Below, in pieces: positions 39,565 through 51,450 of a stretch of DNA of 64,000 nucleotides. The DNA is from Alternaria dauci (taxonomy: Eukaryota > Ascomycota > Dothideomycetes > Pleosporales > Pleosporaceae): NCBI RefSeq assembly GCF_042100115.1, contig NC_091276.1, positions 1,674,001 to 1,738,000 of the forward strand, given 5' to 3'. Position 1 is the first letter of the stretch. Every line of letters begins with the position of its first letter. The notes beneath the pieces were generated by a model. That model worked only from the letters and a program-made list of their open reading frames with translations. It made no database searches and had not been told where the DNA came from. The position numbers and the translations under genes were made by a program.

Positions 39565-42500
39565 CTACTTTCCACCAGAGGCCAAGTGGTCAGCGGCCTA
39601 TCAATGGCATTAGTTCAGCTTCCTTATCTGGGAAACGTAGTTGCATTGCTTACCTTGTTGATGTCATAGTCGTACTTCTCGAGCGCAGACAAGGCGTCGT
39701 TGCGATCATAGCCCATACCCGTCAGCTTCTTGAGAATGGGGTCGTCATGCTCGGTTCCAGTGCTGATGGCACGGCCAAGCGATGGCATCTGGGGAGATAG
39801 CTGATGCGAATTGGAGGAGGAGGCGGCCGCCTCTTCATTGTCGAGCGTGTCAAAGACAGACTTGCCAAAGTCAGTGGATGCATGCTGTGAGTGTGAGCCC
39901 TTGTCGGTCTGAGAGGACTCAAGGTTGGAGAAGATGGCGTCCCAGTCCTGAGATGATGCAGCGGGCTGAGGCTGCTGAGGTTGTCCTCCAAAAGTCTGCG
40001 ACAAGTGCTCGAAGTCGCTGAAGCTGTCATCACCGCGCGGCTTGCCAGTCGGAGTCTGCTGCGAAGCCATGGTATTTGACTTGGAAGCAGCTGGCGAGTC
40101 GAACACTGGGTTGAATTCGTCAAGACCTTCACGGTGCTGTGAAGAGAACATGAAGTCCTCATCAGCCCTGTCGTCCTCTTTGGCATCCGCTAGGTCATCG
40201 AACCCGGCGTCAAAGTCATCGTTAAAGGCAGACTTGCCGAGTTGGGGCGCATTAGTCGACGGCGAAGGACCCTTGTTGTTGCTGTTTTCGGTCGCGCCGT
40301 ACGATAGAGCAGTATGGTATTGATCAGATGGTACTGTCGACGATGGGGTATCTAGAGGAGGAGGCGATGTTGTCGCAGATTTGGACGGACCGCCAAAGAG
40401 AGCGGCTCCGTGACCACCAGGAGGGTTGTACGACTTCTCGGGGCCCTGCGCCGTGTCAGGCGATCCTGCCGACGTAGGGTCTTCGCGAGAGGGCAGCAGA
40501 CCGCCAAACTCCGGCGGGAATTGGTTCGATCCGCTTCTGGTTTGGTTCACAGTGGACTCGTAGGTAGGTGGTGATTTTTGTGCGCTGGGGGAGGGCAAGC
40601 CACCGATGTTGGAGTCCAGGCGAGTAGTCGGTGGTGGAGCTCTGTAAAGTTCATCGCTTGACGCAGTACCCGGTCGCTGCTGTTGCTGAGAACGCTGCTC
40701 TTGTCCGGTGCTAGTACGCTTCTGATTGGGCGACGCGGATGTAAAGTTGTCGTCAAAGCCTCGCTCATCATTGCTATCGCTATCATCATCATGGGCAAGA
40801 TCCTCGATTGGAGGGAACTCCTTGTTGAACTTGTTGGAGTTGTCCGCAGTTGCGCTCGCAGTAGACGCGGCGGCAGTGTTTTGACGGTTAGGCCCAAAGC
40901 CAGCGAAAGCGGCGTCGAAATCATCCTTGCCTCCACGTGGTTGTTCACTGGTGGTGCTGCCGAAGGGGTCGGCACGGTTGTTGTTCCTGTTTGGACCACT
41001 CAAACTACTCTCTCCGGTCTGGTTCTGCTGGAGAGGGGTGGCGCCCTCTCGTGGGAAGGCTCCGGGAATGTCTTGCGCAATGCCAGCAGAGGGTGCGCCG
41101 AAGTTCGTGAAGGTGTCCTTGCGCTCCTCAGCTCTGGTTGAGCGCTGAGTGTCACTAGTGACGCTGGCCACGGGAGAGGCTGAGAAGTTTCGGCTGAACA
41201 GGGAAGGGTTGAAGTTGTCGGTTTCGGTCCTGTTTGTCTCAGTGCGCTCTACGGTGGGCTTCTCTGCTACAGGAGTACTAGCAGGTGAGGCCTGTGAAAT
41301 CGTAGGGGTCTCGTTGCCAGGGACGCCATATCTGCTAGCAGGAGCAGTCGCGCGCACAGAGGAGCTGAATGAGTCGGATCGTTGACCACTTTCCCTCAAA
41401 GGCAGGAATGAAGAGCCGAACTGGCGCGACTCGGGAGGAGCTGGTGGGTCTGCACCACGAGGAGACTCCTGGTAAGACGACAGAGGAGGCGAGGTGGAAG
41501 GCGTAGGAACACCAGGTCCTTCTGAAGATTGTACTGATTGGCCGGATGGGACGGAGAAGCTGGGTCCTTGGCTCTGGTTCTCGGGACGGAAGGATACGGG
41601 AGGTGCACTGCTCTGGGGTGTGCCAAAGCTGCCGAAAACGCTGTCAAAGTCTTTGTGGGGTCCTTCGCGGGCAAAGCCAGACGGCGACATGGTGTTCTCA
41701 GCAGGCTGTGGTGACTTACGGAAGAATGGGTTGGTACTTTGGCTGGTCGTGGAAGCCGCAGGGCTGACAACGGCAGGTGTCTGGACCTGGGGACTACGCG
41801 TGCCCTCCTCTTGGGACTTGGCCAAGTCGCTCATCTCATTCTTGATCTTGTCGCGTTCTCCCTCGTTGGTAGCAAGCTGCTTCTTGTTGATTGCCACCAT
41901 ACCCTTTTGCTGGCGAGCATCGTTCCTCATCTTGTCAAGCTGGGGACAGAGCTGTCCAATCTCGGCGTTGAGCTGACGGATACGCTCCTTTAAGTTGTTG
42001 TTCTCGCGTTGGTCGGCCTCAAGTTGACCTCCCACTTGCCGGTGCTGGTTCTGAAGATCCTGGTAGGATCCCTCGATCATAGCAAGATCTTGTTGCAGTT
42101 TCCGGGTCTCGTTACGGGAGCTAGCGAGTCGGTCCTCCAGGGCCTTGACAGCTTTGACCTCTTGGTCGTACTGGGTCTTAAATTGCGATAGGCGGAGTTC
42201 CAGGTCGCGCTTCTGAGTGTTGACACTGTTTAAATCACCCTCGGTCGCGGTCTTCTTGTTCTGGACCTCCTGCATCTGGTTTCGCAATGTGGTCATCTGG
42301 TTCGACATGTTGGCCAGGTCGGTTGAGTCTTGCGTTAGCTTCTTGTTGATTTCAGCAACATCCTCGCCGCCCAACAAATCGTCCATTGCGGATGGCGTGG
42401 AGTGTTGTGGCATGCCAGAGGCACCCGATTGGCCTGTGGAATGCGCGGTAAGAGTTTGACCAAACGACGAGCTGGGCATGAAAGGCTTAAACGTAGAGGC

Positions 42501-44077
42501 CGGGTTCCGCGGTTGGGGCTGGAATGGGTGAGGTGAAGTAGGCGAGGTCGGTTTGCTCCCAAATGGGTCGGCCTCGAAGGGTTTGCTGAAGGTAGCAGAG
42601 CCACCTGTCGACTGCGGTTGCTGAGGAGCAGGAGCGGGCGCTGTGAAGGCGTCAAGGCCGAAGAGATCCTCTGCAGCTGATTTGGCAACACGAGGAACGG
42701 GTGGTGCAGGTTGGGGTGCGACGACTGGTACGGCTTGGTTGGCGGCGGTCCGTAGACTTGGGGGGATCAAACTAGGCGGTAGCGTTGCTGGAAGCTGGTC
42801 TCCCTTCCGTTGCTGACGGATCAGGTACATTGCAACCGCGAACTCGTCCTTGGACAGTTGACCCTCTGAATTGATGTCTGCAAGGTCCCATATTCCTGCG
42901 AGGACGTCTTCGGGTAGGCCAGAGTCGCTAAAGAAGCGCACTGCCTGATCTCCAGTAATGAAGCCACGACCCATGGTGTCGACTGTCTTGAAGAGGTTGT
43001 CGTACGAAGCCTTTTCTTGCGGGCTGATCAACCAATCGCTGCCAGTCGGCTGAGGCGCTGGAGCTGGCGCCCCAAAAGGCGACCTTCCAAGGGGACTCGA
43101 CTGCCGTGGCACGTTTTGCTGACCGCTAAATTGGCGTGGCATGGACATTGATTGGTCTGGACGTCCTGGAGGAGGTGCGAGTTGCCCTCGTCGCGAGGCG
43201 GCTTCATACAGGCCTGGGGGTAGCGTAGTCGGAAGTGCCTTCATGTTGCCTGTTCGGTACGAAGCTAGCATGTGCATGGCGATGATAAACTCGGTCACAT
43301 TGAGAGCGCCGCGCTGCTCGGTGTCGGAAAGGTTCCAGATGCGGCCGAGGACTTCGTTGGGTAACCGCGCTTTTTCGAAAATCTCCTTTGCATTTTCACC
43401 TGGATTGTGTTAGAGAGGTGTGCTGACAAGGAGGCGAAAGACATACCCGAGAGCACGCCATTGACGGCACCAGACTTCTCGAACAGGCCTGCGTATTCGG
43501 CAGCCTTGGCAGGTACTAGCGGAGGCACTCGGATGGGGCCGTTGCCACTCATCTGGGGTTGTATGGAACCAGTGGGTTGTGGAGAGAAGCTGGGAGGTGC
43601 AGGAACCGAAGGGGCTGCCGATGGGATATTCAGGCCCTCGAACTTGGGCAGGGGCGCGGCTAGACGAGCGTCAGCGCAAAGGCGATGGTGGAAAGCAATG
43701 GGGACATACGTCTGAAAGCCAGCTCTGGGGAGGGATCCCGGCCGGCCTGGTAGTGTCCGATGAGACGCAGGACCTGGCAGAAGCCGGCCATGGTCAAGAG
43801 ACCGCGGTTCTCGGTGTCTGCAATCTGCCATATCTCACCCAGGACGGCCGGTGCCAGCTTGGTGCGCTCGAAGAACTTGACGGCAATCTCGCCGGTTATG
43901 ACGCCCAGCTTCTCCGTGTCGGCTTGCTGGAAGAGATACTGGAAGACGCGCTTCTCCTCGGGCGTCAGGTTGAGAACGGGCTGGTCTGGGGGGGCATTAG
44001 CTGGGCCGTGAAGGGCGCGGGTGTGCGAGCACAGGTGGCCACCTACTCAATTCGCCGCTTTGCGAGAGGTCCGCCAT
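39565..44077 (-). CDS. ede1: EH-domain endocytic scaffold (Ede1/Eps15 type) with UBA
   Basis: Early-arriving scaffold at clathrin-mediated endocytic sites that binds NPF-motif adaptors and ubiquitin. Five exons on the complement: 44047-44077, 43710-43985, 43447-43659, 39654-43399 and 39565-39597. They give 1,432 residues. Three EH domains lie at about 16-105 (LGEIWQIADTENRG), 148-230 (LGRIWNLSDTEQRG) and 298-372 (LAGIWDLADINSEG). A Pro/Gln-rich linker is followed by a coiled coil at about 520-680 (NKKLTQDST to DLAKSQEEG). A long low-complexity stretch with DPF/NPF-like motifs follows, then a UBA domain at about 1390-1428. The UBA is completed by a final 33-nt exon (AADHLASGGK). Single-exon reading would cut the UBA short. 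The first exon codes for ten residues only. Confidence 0.93.
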
Positions 44078-44753
44078 GGCTGCGTGGGCGCAACGAGCGG
44101 CACTCGAGGGTAGGAGGGCTTCTGCCTGGGGGGTATACGAGGCTGAAGCTCCCGGCGCTGTCGTGTAATGGAGCGGGGAAGCGTTGGGCGGCCGCGCACG
44201 GGAAGCAAAGTGGCAGGACTAGCGACGGGCGGCTAGACGCGAAAAAGACAACCCCCGTGTGCGAGGACGGGAGATGGTCCTGTGAGGGCGTTGGGGAGCG
44301 GCGATGGGGGTATTGATCTTGTTGGAGTGTGCGAGATGCGCCGGAAGCTTGATCCTCGCAGTCGCTGCTAGGCGGAAAGCTACCTGGCCTAGTGCTGGGT
44401 CGAAGCTCATGGCTGGTTATTGGACGGCCGCACGGCAGCTGTCAGTCTTGTGCGCATCAGCCACGCTGTCTCATGCATGCCCCAACACCCAGTCAGTGAC
44501 CTGCACATGGCCGGCCTCCGCATCTGCACACTGCCGCCAGCCAATCGTTCCTCTGCAATATCTTCCGACGCGCATTTTGACACACGTCGTCATCACCATG
44601 GCGGATACCCATGTCAAGTTGATGCTGTGGTGTCATCAATCTGTTGTTACTGTTGTTACATTTATTCGTCTACATGTTCCCAATGGCATTACTTCGTCAT
44701 TACATGTCTTGTACAAGAGTGGTGAAAGTTCGAGGGTGGAACGTAGAAGGTCT
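44078..44753. other. Intergenic, Ede1 promoter side
   Basis: 676 bases upstream of the Ede1-like ATG and downstream of the next minus-strand gene. GC-rich near the Ede1 end. No separate gene recognised. Confidence 0.45.
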
Positions 44754-45672
44754 TCATCGACGCTCGCCTCGGCCCCGGTTATTCCTCTCCCTCCAACATC
44801 TAGCAAATGCCAGACTAGGGCTGACTTCCTCACGTCTACCCCACGCCCGCCCCAGCAGCCAGTCGGTGACGCTGATGACTTTTGCTGTCCTGTCCCAATG
44901 CTGGCCCTCCTCTGTATGCTCGATGATGTGGTTCAAGATGCGCCCCTCCTCGTCAAACTCAAACTTGAAGAGACCAGTAAACTGCTGGTGGGGTCTTTTC
45001 GACCCTGCGACGATGCTCGTAATTTTTTCAACAACGTCGCTGACTTGGCCGCTGTCCTTCTTCTCCGGCTTGCATGTCTGCCATCGGACTATAAGCTTCT
45101 CGTTGCGTACGTTGCTCGCTGACGATGCGCCGTTCTTGACCATGCGCTCGGATAGTATCTCGAGCTTCACGTTGCCGAGTACCGGTACCTGGCCCCAGGC
45201 AACTGGTGCTGTCCATAGTGCGGCTGCATATGCGAACCTGCCGCTGACGGTAGGCAGATGGGGGTGCGTCGAGGGGAACAGGTGGAGGCTGATGTGCGGG
45301 GAGAGAATGTCTTGCGGCAAGGGCGAAATGAGGAGCGTGGGCAGGCGGTCGTGGAGTACTCGTATGGCTGTCGTCGTGTCAGTGGCCTGATGCATTGCTC
45401 GGCATAGGAACAATCAACGTACTGTTTCCGAGCTTGAGGTTGCGCTCCTTCAGTCGCTCCTTCTCGTGCTCATCGGGCTCGTCATGTTTGCATGGCGACG
45501 AGCTCGTAAACCAGTGCCTGGACACGGAGGCCTGCCTTGCGCCTACGGCTGTGATGTTCCTTTTGTACTGCTTCAGCCCCAGCAGCCGGGGCGCAGTGAG
45601 CGATCGTGCTGGGACAGTCGGAAGTTGCGTGCGGGCAAATGTCGAAAAGCGCCGCATCAGCCCGCTGGTCAT
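44754..45672 (-). CDS. Conserved hypothetical protein, probably mitochondrial
   Basis: Not recognised with certainty. Exons 45423-45672 and 44754-45367 give 287 residues; the junction reads NLKLGNTIRVLHDRLP across a 55-nt intron. Residues 1-50 are basic and Ser/Thr-rich (MRRFSTFARTQLP), a good matrix-targeting leader. The body has an alpha+beta pattern with FTGLFKFEFDEEGRILNHIIEHTE, which resembles the strand pair of NTF2-like/SnoaL folds, and then WLLG. The last 30 residues are charged. No membrane segment. I assign location only, and tentatively. Confidence 0.7.
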
Positions 45673-46173
45673 CTGTGTGGATAGGGATATGCGACCATAG
45701 GTAAGGATATGCTAGGTGGTGAGGTGCCAATTGCGGAGGATTCGGTGTTTCCGTGCGCTAGGTAGTCGTACCACGGGAAAAGAAATGCATGATTGCATGG
45801 GTGGGTCCCTCCCGATTCCCATATGCTGGGGTATCAATCGTGACGTAGGGTTAGCCACCATCTCTCAATCTGTACTTCCCGCTGTATGCTCCCGTCCTCG
45901 CCACGCCCATGTTCGCATTGAGCGGTTCCGGTGCGACTATCGACCTCTACTTGCATAATGACGCCTATAAAGATCGACTTTCCTCTGCACGGTCATCCAA
46001 GCTGGGCCTCAGCAATCTTTCTTCCCCAGATTCCATAGAGCGCCCACCATAAAACTGGTTTACAAACAGTAAGAGCGACCCCGCAATTACCCCATACCGG
46101 TGCTGATACTCACAACCCCATTACTAGTCTCCGAAGATACAAGAACATTCCTCAACCCCTTAGCTTCTCCACA
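45673..46173. promoter_or_regulatory. Divergent promoter region
   Basis: 501 bases between head-to-head genes (unknown mitochondrial protein and SDR epimerase). No distinctive element seen. Confidence 0.4.
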
Positions 46174-47212
46174 ATGGCCCCCTCTGGAAAGCGAATCGTC
46201 TTTACGGGCGGCTCAGGAAAAGCCGGACGCCATGTCATCCCAGAGCTCATCAAAAAGGGGCATTCTGTTTTCAACTGTGATCTGATCGATTTTCCCGACC
46301 CAGAGGCTGGTGTTTTTACTCTCAAGACTGATCTAACAGACAGGTAAGATGGGACTGTATGTAATGCACATGAGACATATACTGACTGGTTATCCTCACC
46401 TCTGCAGCGGCCAAGTTTTCAATGCGCTCACAACCCACTTCAACTTTGCCGGCTACGAAGATCCTCATGTACCTGGCCCTCCCGACGCAGTCATTCACTT
46501 TGCCGCCTATGCGCGAAACATGCTGGTACCAGACAATGAGTGCTATGCCGGCAACGTCAGGTCAACATACAACGTCATCGAAGCGGCATGCAAACTTGGT
46601 GTTAAAAAGATTATCATCGCCAGCAGTGAGACAACATACGAAGTCTGCTTTGGCCAAGGAGATCTTGACTATGCCGCTTTTCCTCTGACTGAAGACATGG
46701 ACGTAAATCCCATGGACACGTACGCCATCTCAAAACTCTGTGGCGAGCGTGTAGCGCGTGGATTTGCACGCCGCTTCGACGCCGACATCTACGCAAGTCA
46801 TCTCCATGCACAAACTGCCTATAAGACATTTACTGACAAGCATATTCAGGCGCTCCGCATCGGCAACGTCATTGAACCCCACGAGTACGAACGTGACTTC
46901 CCAAAGTACATCAAGTCCCCAGAGGTCCGCAAGAGGAATGCTTGGGCGTACATTGATGCTCGTGATTTGGGCCAGATATGCGACCTGTGTGTATCAAAAG
47001 ACGGATTAGGCTTCCAGGTCTTCAACGCGACAAATGATACCATTACCGCTACCTTTCCGACGAAGCAGTTCCTGGAGCAGTACGCGCCGAATACGCCCAT
47101 AACACGAGAGATGGGCGAATGGGAGGCACCGCTGAGCAACCGAAAGATCCGGGATGTTCTCGGATTCAGGGAGGAGCATAATTGGCGAAAGTACTACAAC
47201 CCTGATCAGTAG
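46174..47212 (+). CDS. NAD(P)-dependent epimerase/dehydratase (extended SDR)
   Basis: Exons 46174-46343, 46408-46792 and 46850-47212 give 305 residues. Rossmann start IVFTGGSGKAGRHV near residue 8; catalytic-type Ser in IASSETTY and Tyr-x3-Lys in YAISKLCGE. This is an extended SDR, probably acting on a nucleotide sugar or similar substrate, which cannot be named. The second intron (46793-46849) is a GC-AG intron: GCAAGT donor, TTTACTGAC branch, ATTCAG acceptor. Removing its 57 bases restores ADIYALRIGNVIEPHEY, the family form. Left in, it adds 19 unrelated residues in frame. Convergent with the next gene, 114 bases apart. Confidence 0.87.
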
Positions 47213-47326
47213 AAAGAGATGTGCCTAGGCCAAGAATATTGCCCCAAGGCCGTAAACAATACAGGTAACAAGCTTTCGAACAAGTATAAATATGGATATC
47301 ATCAAACTGTTCGTAGCTTTAGGGCC

Positions 47327-49149
47327 TTAGACACCAGCCCCTCTTACTTCCACATCGCTTTGCGCATGCTTTTCACCTACTGCAGCAACGACATGTCCAT
47401 CGTCCCCACCCAAATCCCTCTCTACACCACCAACATTAACCCTTCCAGTATCTCCCTTGTGACCCTGCGTACCAATTTTCAAGAAAGGCACGAGAACCAA
47501 ACCGGGGACAGATACAGCAGCCGCAAACCAAAACACCGCTGCAAACGGCTCGACAGCGTTGTTTCCATAATAACCAGAGGTAGCGCGGTTTCTTTGCACA
47601 GCATCAAATATGGCAGTCGCGATACCATATGCGATTGCAGTACATAGACGAGTCAAAGTCTGGAAGAGCGAACCCGCGATAGATTGCTTGTTCGTAGGCA
47701 TCGAAGAGAGGACGTACATCTAAGCGTAATTAGTAGCAATAACAAAGAATGCGGCGGAAGCCGACTTGGAATGTGCTTTTCGACATACATTGGCAACAAT
47801 GAATTGGAAGTCCACCCCGATCACACACAAACAGAGCGCGGGGAAAGAGAAGGCCCAATATGAGTCTCCATACCTCTGTACCGCTGCCAGAGTAAAGGAC
47901 ATGGTTAGTGCAGCGGCGCCGATGCCTACGAGCAGTTTATTGGAGACCTTGTGTTGGATGAGAGCGGCGACCGCGTTGGCCGCGAGGCCTACAACTACCA
48001 TGGGCAGCATGTGTACGCCGGTCATAAGGGCGTTGTAGTTCAACTCTGTTTGGAAGTAGAGTGCGATCCAGAAAGATAGGACCGGAAATCCAAGGAACCC
48101 GCATGAGAGAATTGCGAGGAGCTGATTTGGTGTACATGTTGGTAACTTTCTGGAACATAGTGGTCAAGTATAGAGGAGAGCACTTACGAGAGAAAAATCC
48201 CTGTCGTACCAGATCTTCATGTCAATCATAGCATATGGGTACTTGATCTCCCACACTATGAAAGCCGCGATCAGTATAACGCCTAGGATTAGGAGGACAA
48301 GAACATAAGGCGTCTTCCATCCATTCGGCGCATCGCCTCCCAAACTGACCGATGTTAGTGTAGTAACTTTTCAATTAATGCAAAAACGCACCTTAAAGCC
48401 GCACAAAACATGCCAATGCCAAAGATTGTCAAAGCAGTACCCGGCAGATCAAGTTTCTTCAACGTCTCTCTGTCCAACTTCTGCTTCAACTGTGTATCTC
48501 TCGGTACAGTAAAAGCCGCAACGATACTCGTCACAAAGTACACGATAGCCAACAGGAAGAACCCAGCCCTCCAGCTAAAGATCTGGGTGAACAATCCAGA
48601 TAGAATAGTTCCGAAAACAAAGCCCATGGGGTTTCCAGCACTAAAACACCCAAACGCTCTGTTCTTCCTCGGACTGGGTCTCTCATAGATGGCGCCGAGC
48701 ATGCCTTGGGCCGGCGGCACCGAAGAAGCAGAAAAGATACCTAGGACGCCACAGAGTATGTCGAGAGTCATGCCCGACTGCGAGAAGCCGGCGCCGAGGC
48801 AGAAGACGGAGAAGAAGAATAGCGAGCCAATGAACATGGATTTGCGACCGAACAGATCTGCTATACTGCCGAAGAAGAGGAGGAGGGACCCTGCTGTAAG
48901 AGATGTCGCGGCATTCATCCATGTGATTTCCGCATTCGTCATATCGAGATCTCGGCCTGCGAAGGAACTCATGACGGTGATGGAGCCGGTTAAGAAGCTC
49001 GTCATGGCCACAGCCATTGTCACCGAGACAATAAACATGCATTCTTGGAACGTGGATGTGAAGCATGCTGGTCGCGAATTGGGATCCTTGTTGTCGCTGA
49101 TTGGTTGCGAGAGGGTAGCGGCGAGTTCGGCATCTGTATCGGCGTCCAT
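47327..49149 (-). CDS. MFS transporter, DHA2 (14-TM) type
   Basis: Proton-antiport exporter of the drug:H+ family. Exons 48392-49149, 48188-48344, 47789-48121 and 47327-47719 give 546 residues. About 14 membrane segments are visible. Motif A is FGSIADLFGRKSMFIGS and the first segment carries SVTMAVAMTSFLTGSITVMSSF. Family strings include VPPAQGMLGAIYERPSPRKNRAFGCF and GNPMGFVFGTILSGLF. The final exon begins MYVLSSMPTNKQSIAGSLFQTL, a well-known late DHA2 pattern. It sits alone, with no biosynthetic cluster, so the substrate is open. Confidence 0.9.
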
Positions 49150-49543
49150 CTTGCTCGCAGATGATGTATGTACTAAACGAAGAAACGGAGGCGAAATGAA
49201 GAGAACAGACGCAGAGATTATCTACGGGGATATTGGGGGCGATGAAGCAAAATCGGATACAGGATCAAAAGAAAGTGTAGACTGTGAAATTATTCAGCGC
49301 GCGGAATTGCTCCATGAGGCGTTGCATGTTGTCTAGCCGCTATTTAGGCAAGTATGGCTGCGCTATGCCTGGGCTGGACGTGGAAGAACGTTTATGAGCA
49401 ATCGCTGACTCAAAGAATAAACGGGTAGAGGATCACGCTGTAGATCCGCGGAGTGCACCAACACGATGCTAAAGCTAACCAGCAAAAAAACGTTGAGCCT
49501 GGAGAATAGCAAAGACGGGTATCGTTGATCGACATGCATCGTA
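49150..49543. other. Intergenic, no gene recognised
   Basis: 394 bases upstream of the DHA2 transporter and downstream of CYC2, both on the complement. Promoter and 3' UTR expected. Confidence 0.45.
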
Positions 49544-50578
49544 TTACAATTTAATCACCTTCCACTCACCTAGCTGCATGCGCCCTAGTTGGCCTCCCAA
49601 CGGACCTTGCACCTCTCTGCCGTTGGCCCAGAGCTTCTTGCCTGCCCAATATTCGATGAAGCCATCTGGGCCTGATACGATAATTAACCTAGAGCCTTTT
49701 TCCTCTGGTTGCCTTTGTATCCTCTTCTCAACCTCACTTGGGCTCGGGAACGAGTTTTCTTCATCAACATAGTAGTTGACAGTCAAGCCTTTCGTTGCGG
49801 TCCCGCTCTGCTTCTTGAGCGCATCCAGCTCCTTTACTATAACGCCCTCGGGTGCAGCAGGTGAGTCCTCTGCAGGCGGTGCTTGCGCAACAGGCTCGCT
49901 GGAGCCGAAGAAGCTCCTCCACCAGCCTATTCTATTCCGCGCGGACGGTGTGCTTATATCGTCGCTGATGCCACCTTCACATTCTTCACGGCGTCTGTTC
50001 GCCCACAGTATGTGCATTCGACTTCCAGTCCTTCTTGACAGCGCTTGCGCAACCTGCATTGCGGGTGCTATGCCAGTCCCGCCTGCCAGGAAGACGACCT
50101 CTATGATATCGCGGGGAAGCTTGAGTTCGGTGTTCGGTCCTCGTAATTCGACCGTGGACTGCTCGGGTAGGCGGTGCAGATAGGTCGAAACCTCGCCGCC
50201 CTGTTCCTGCCGTATGAGTAGCCTCATATCTTCAGGCTCGTTCTCGCGATGCTTTTGGTCGGGAGGCGTAGGGGGCAGCGGTGTGTATGCACGCGCAATC
50301 TGTAGCTGTGGCTGCTTGATCTGGACGCTCCAGACGCTTCGCTTCCACACCTCCTTTACGCTCTCCGTGTCCGATACGCCATTGCTGTTGCGCAATGTGA
50401 AGATTGCGCTCGTGGAGGAGACGGGTTGCTTGTTTACAAGCGTGTACGGCGTGAAATCATGCGGGTTCAGCGATGCGTCGGATCGGTCTGCGGATCTGGA
50501 GAAGCGGTACGCGGCGCCGCCAATAGCTGAGGTTCCGAGAACTATCAATGGGCCTGCCCGCCGCTTGAGCCAGGACAT
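49544..50578 (-). CDS. cyc2: Cyc2-like mitochondrial flavoprotein
   Basis: Single exon, 344 residues. Related to yeast Cyc2, an inner-membrane FAD protein that helps haem attachment to cytochrome c. Residues 8-25 are one membrane anchor after a short basic start (MSWLKRRAG). The ferredoxin-reductase-like part shows an FAD-type RAYTPLPP, then EVSTYLHRLPEQSTVELRGP, the nucleotide-binding VVFLAGGTGIAPAMQVAQAL, and a C-terminal IVSGPDGFIEYWAG. A variable Pro/Ser/Ala-rich insert lies at about 210-250. The identification rests on domain order and length. Confidence 0.85.
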   Translation of the reverse strand: MSWLKRRAGPLIVLGTSAIGGAAYRFSRSADRSDASLNPHDFTPYTLVNKQPVSSTSAIFTLRNSNGVSDTESVKEVWKRSVWSVQIKQPQLQIARAYTPLPPTPPDQKHRENEPEDMRLLIRQEQGGEVSTYLHRLPEQSTVELRGPNTELKLPRDIIEVVFLAGGTGIAPAMQVAQALSRRTGSRMHILWANRRREECEGGISDDISTPSARNRIGWWRSFFGSSEPVAQAPPAEDSPAAPEGVIVKELDALKKQSGTATKGLTVNYYVDEENSFPSPSEVEKRIQRQPEEKGSRLIIVSGPDGFIEYWAGKKLWANGREVQGPLGGQLGRMQLGEWKVIKL

Positions 50579-51450
50579 GGCGTGCGTAGAGCTGGCGCTT
50601 GTCTAATGACAATGGTGGTCTTGCTTGTTGCAAATGCAAAGGTAGCTCGAATTTCGACGTGACGACATGGGCCCATGCGCGTTGCCCGCTCTACCGGTAC
50701 GGTAGAATGCCGAGGTGTGACCATGTCCAAAGGCGTTATCGCCAAAGGGATATGCTGTACCTTTGTCGTGTTTGAGACTTGGATTGAAACTGTGGAACAG
50801 TACACCGAGTTTTATTTTACTATCAATCTTGGAACCTGCAGATAAACTTTCAGAAAATGCATCATGTTGCGAGGGAAGAGGTTCGCGTTCGCAGCTGTGT
50901 CGCGTGTCGCATGCTAGTGTAATGCGTCTCCGACTTCTAGAACAGGAGACGGGGGGTTTTAAGGAGGTGGCAACAGTCCGATCTGCCAGGTTGAAACAGC
51001 GTTAGCGAAGGGTTGTCGTTCCTTTTCAAGGCCATGCACACCTCAAATGCGTCGAGAAGCTAAGCGGCCGCTTCCGCTGGACCCTGCATTCGGAGCCACT
51101 CGAACCTGACCAAGTGGCGTCCTGGCATAAGATCGCTATTTTGCACTGCGTGACACTATCATCTTCACTCCTCTCTCAGACCGCTCTTCTACTGCCTGCC
51201 TACCCAGATTTGATCCGGACAGAACCCTCTTCCGCGGCTCCGCAACGTGCGCCGGCGAACCGCCGGAGTTATCACGGGATAACATTTCAGCCCTATCGAT
51301 ATTTCCTTAGACTTTTCACCGACCGCGATAAAACGCCAAACAGTCGCTCAGACGCTGATTCCAGGCTTCCAAGAGGCTTCGAATCAACCTGTACTCTGGG
51401 ATAGCCCAAGACTGACCAACTGTTCCGGCCTCCGTACGCACGATCGACCG
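50579..51450. promoter_or_regulatory. Divergent promoter region, CYC2 / PABA synthase
   Basis: 872 bases between head-to-head genes. A short self-complementary block, CTACCGGTACGGTAG, is visible at about 50692. A 96-codon open frame at 51114-51404 has no support. Confidence 0.4.
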
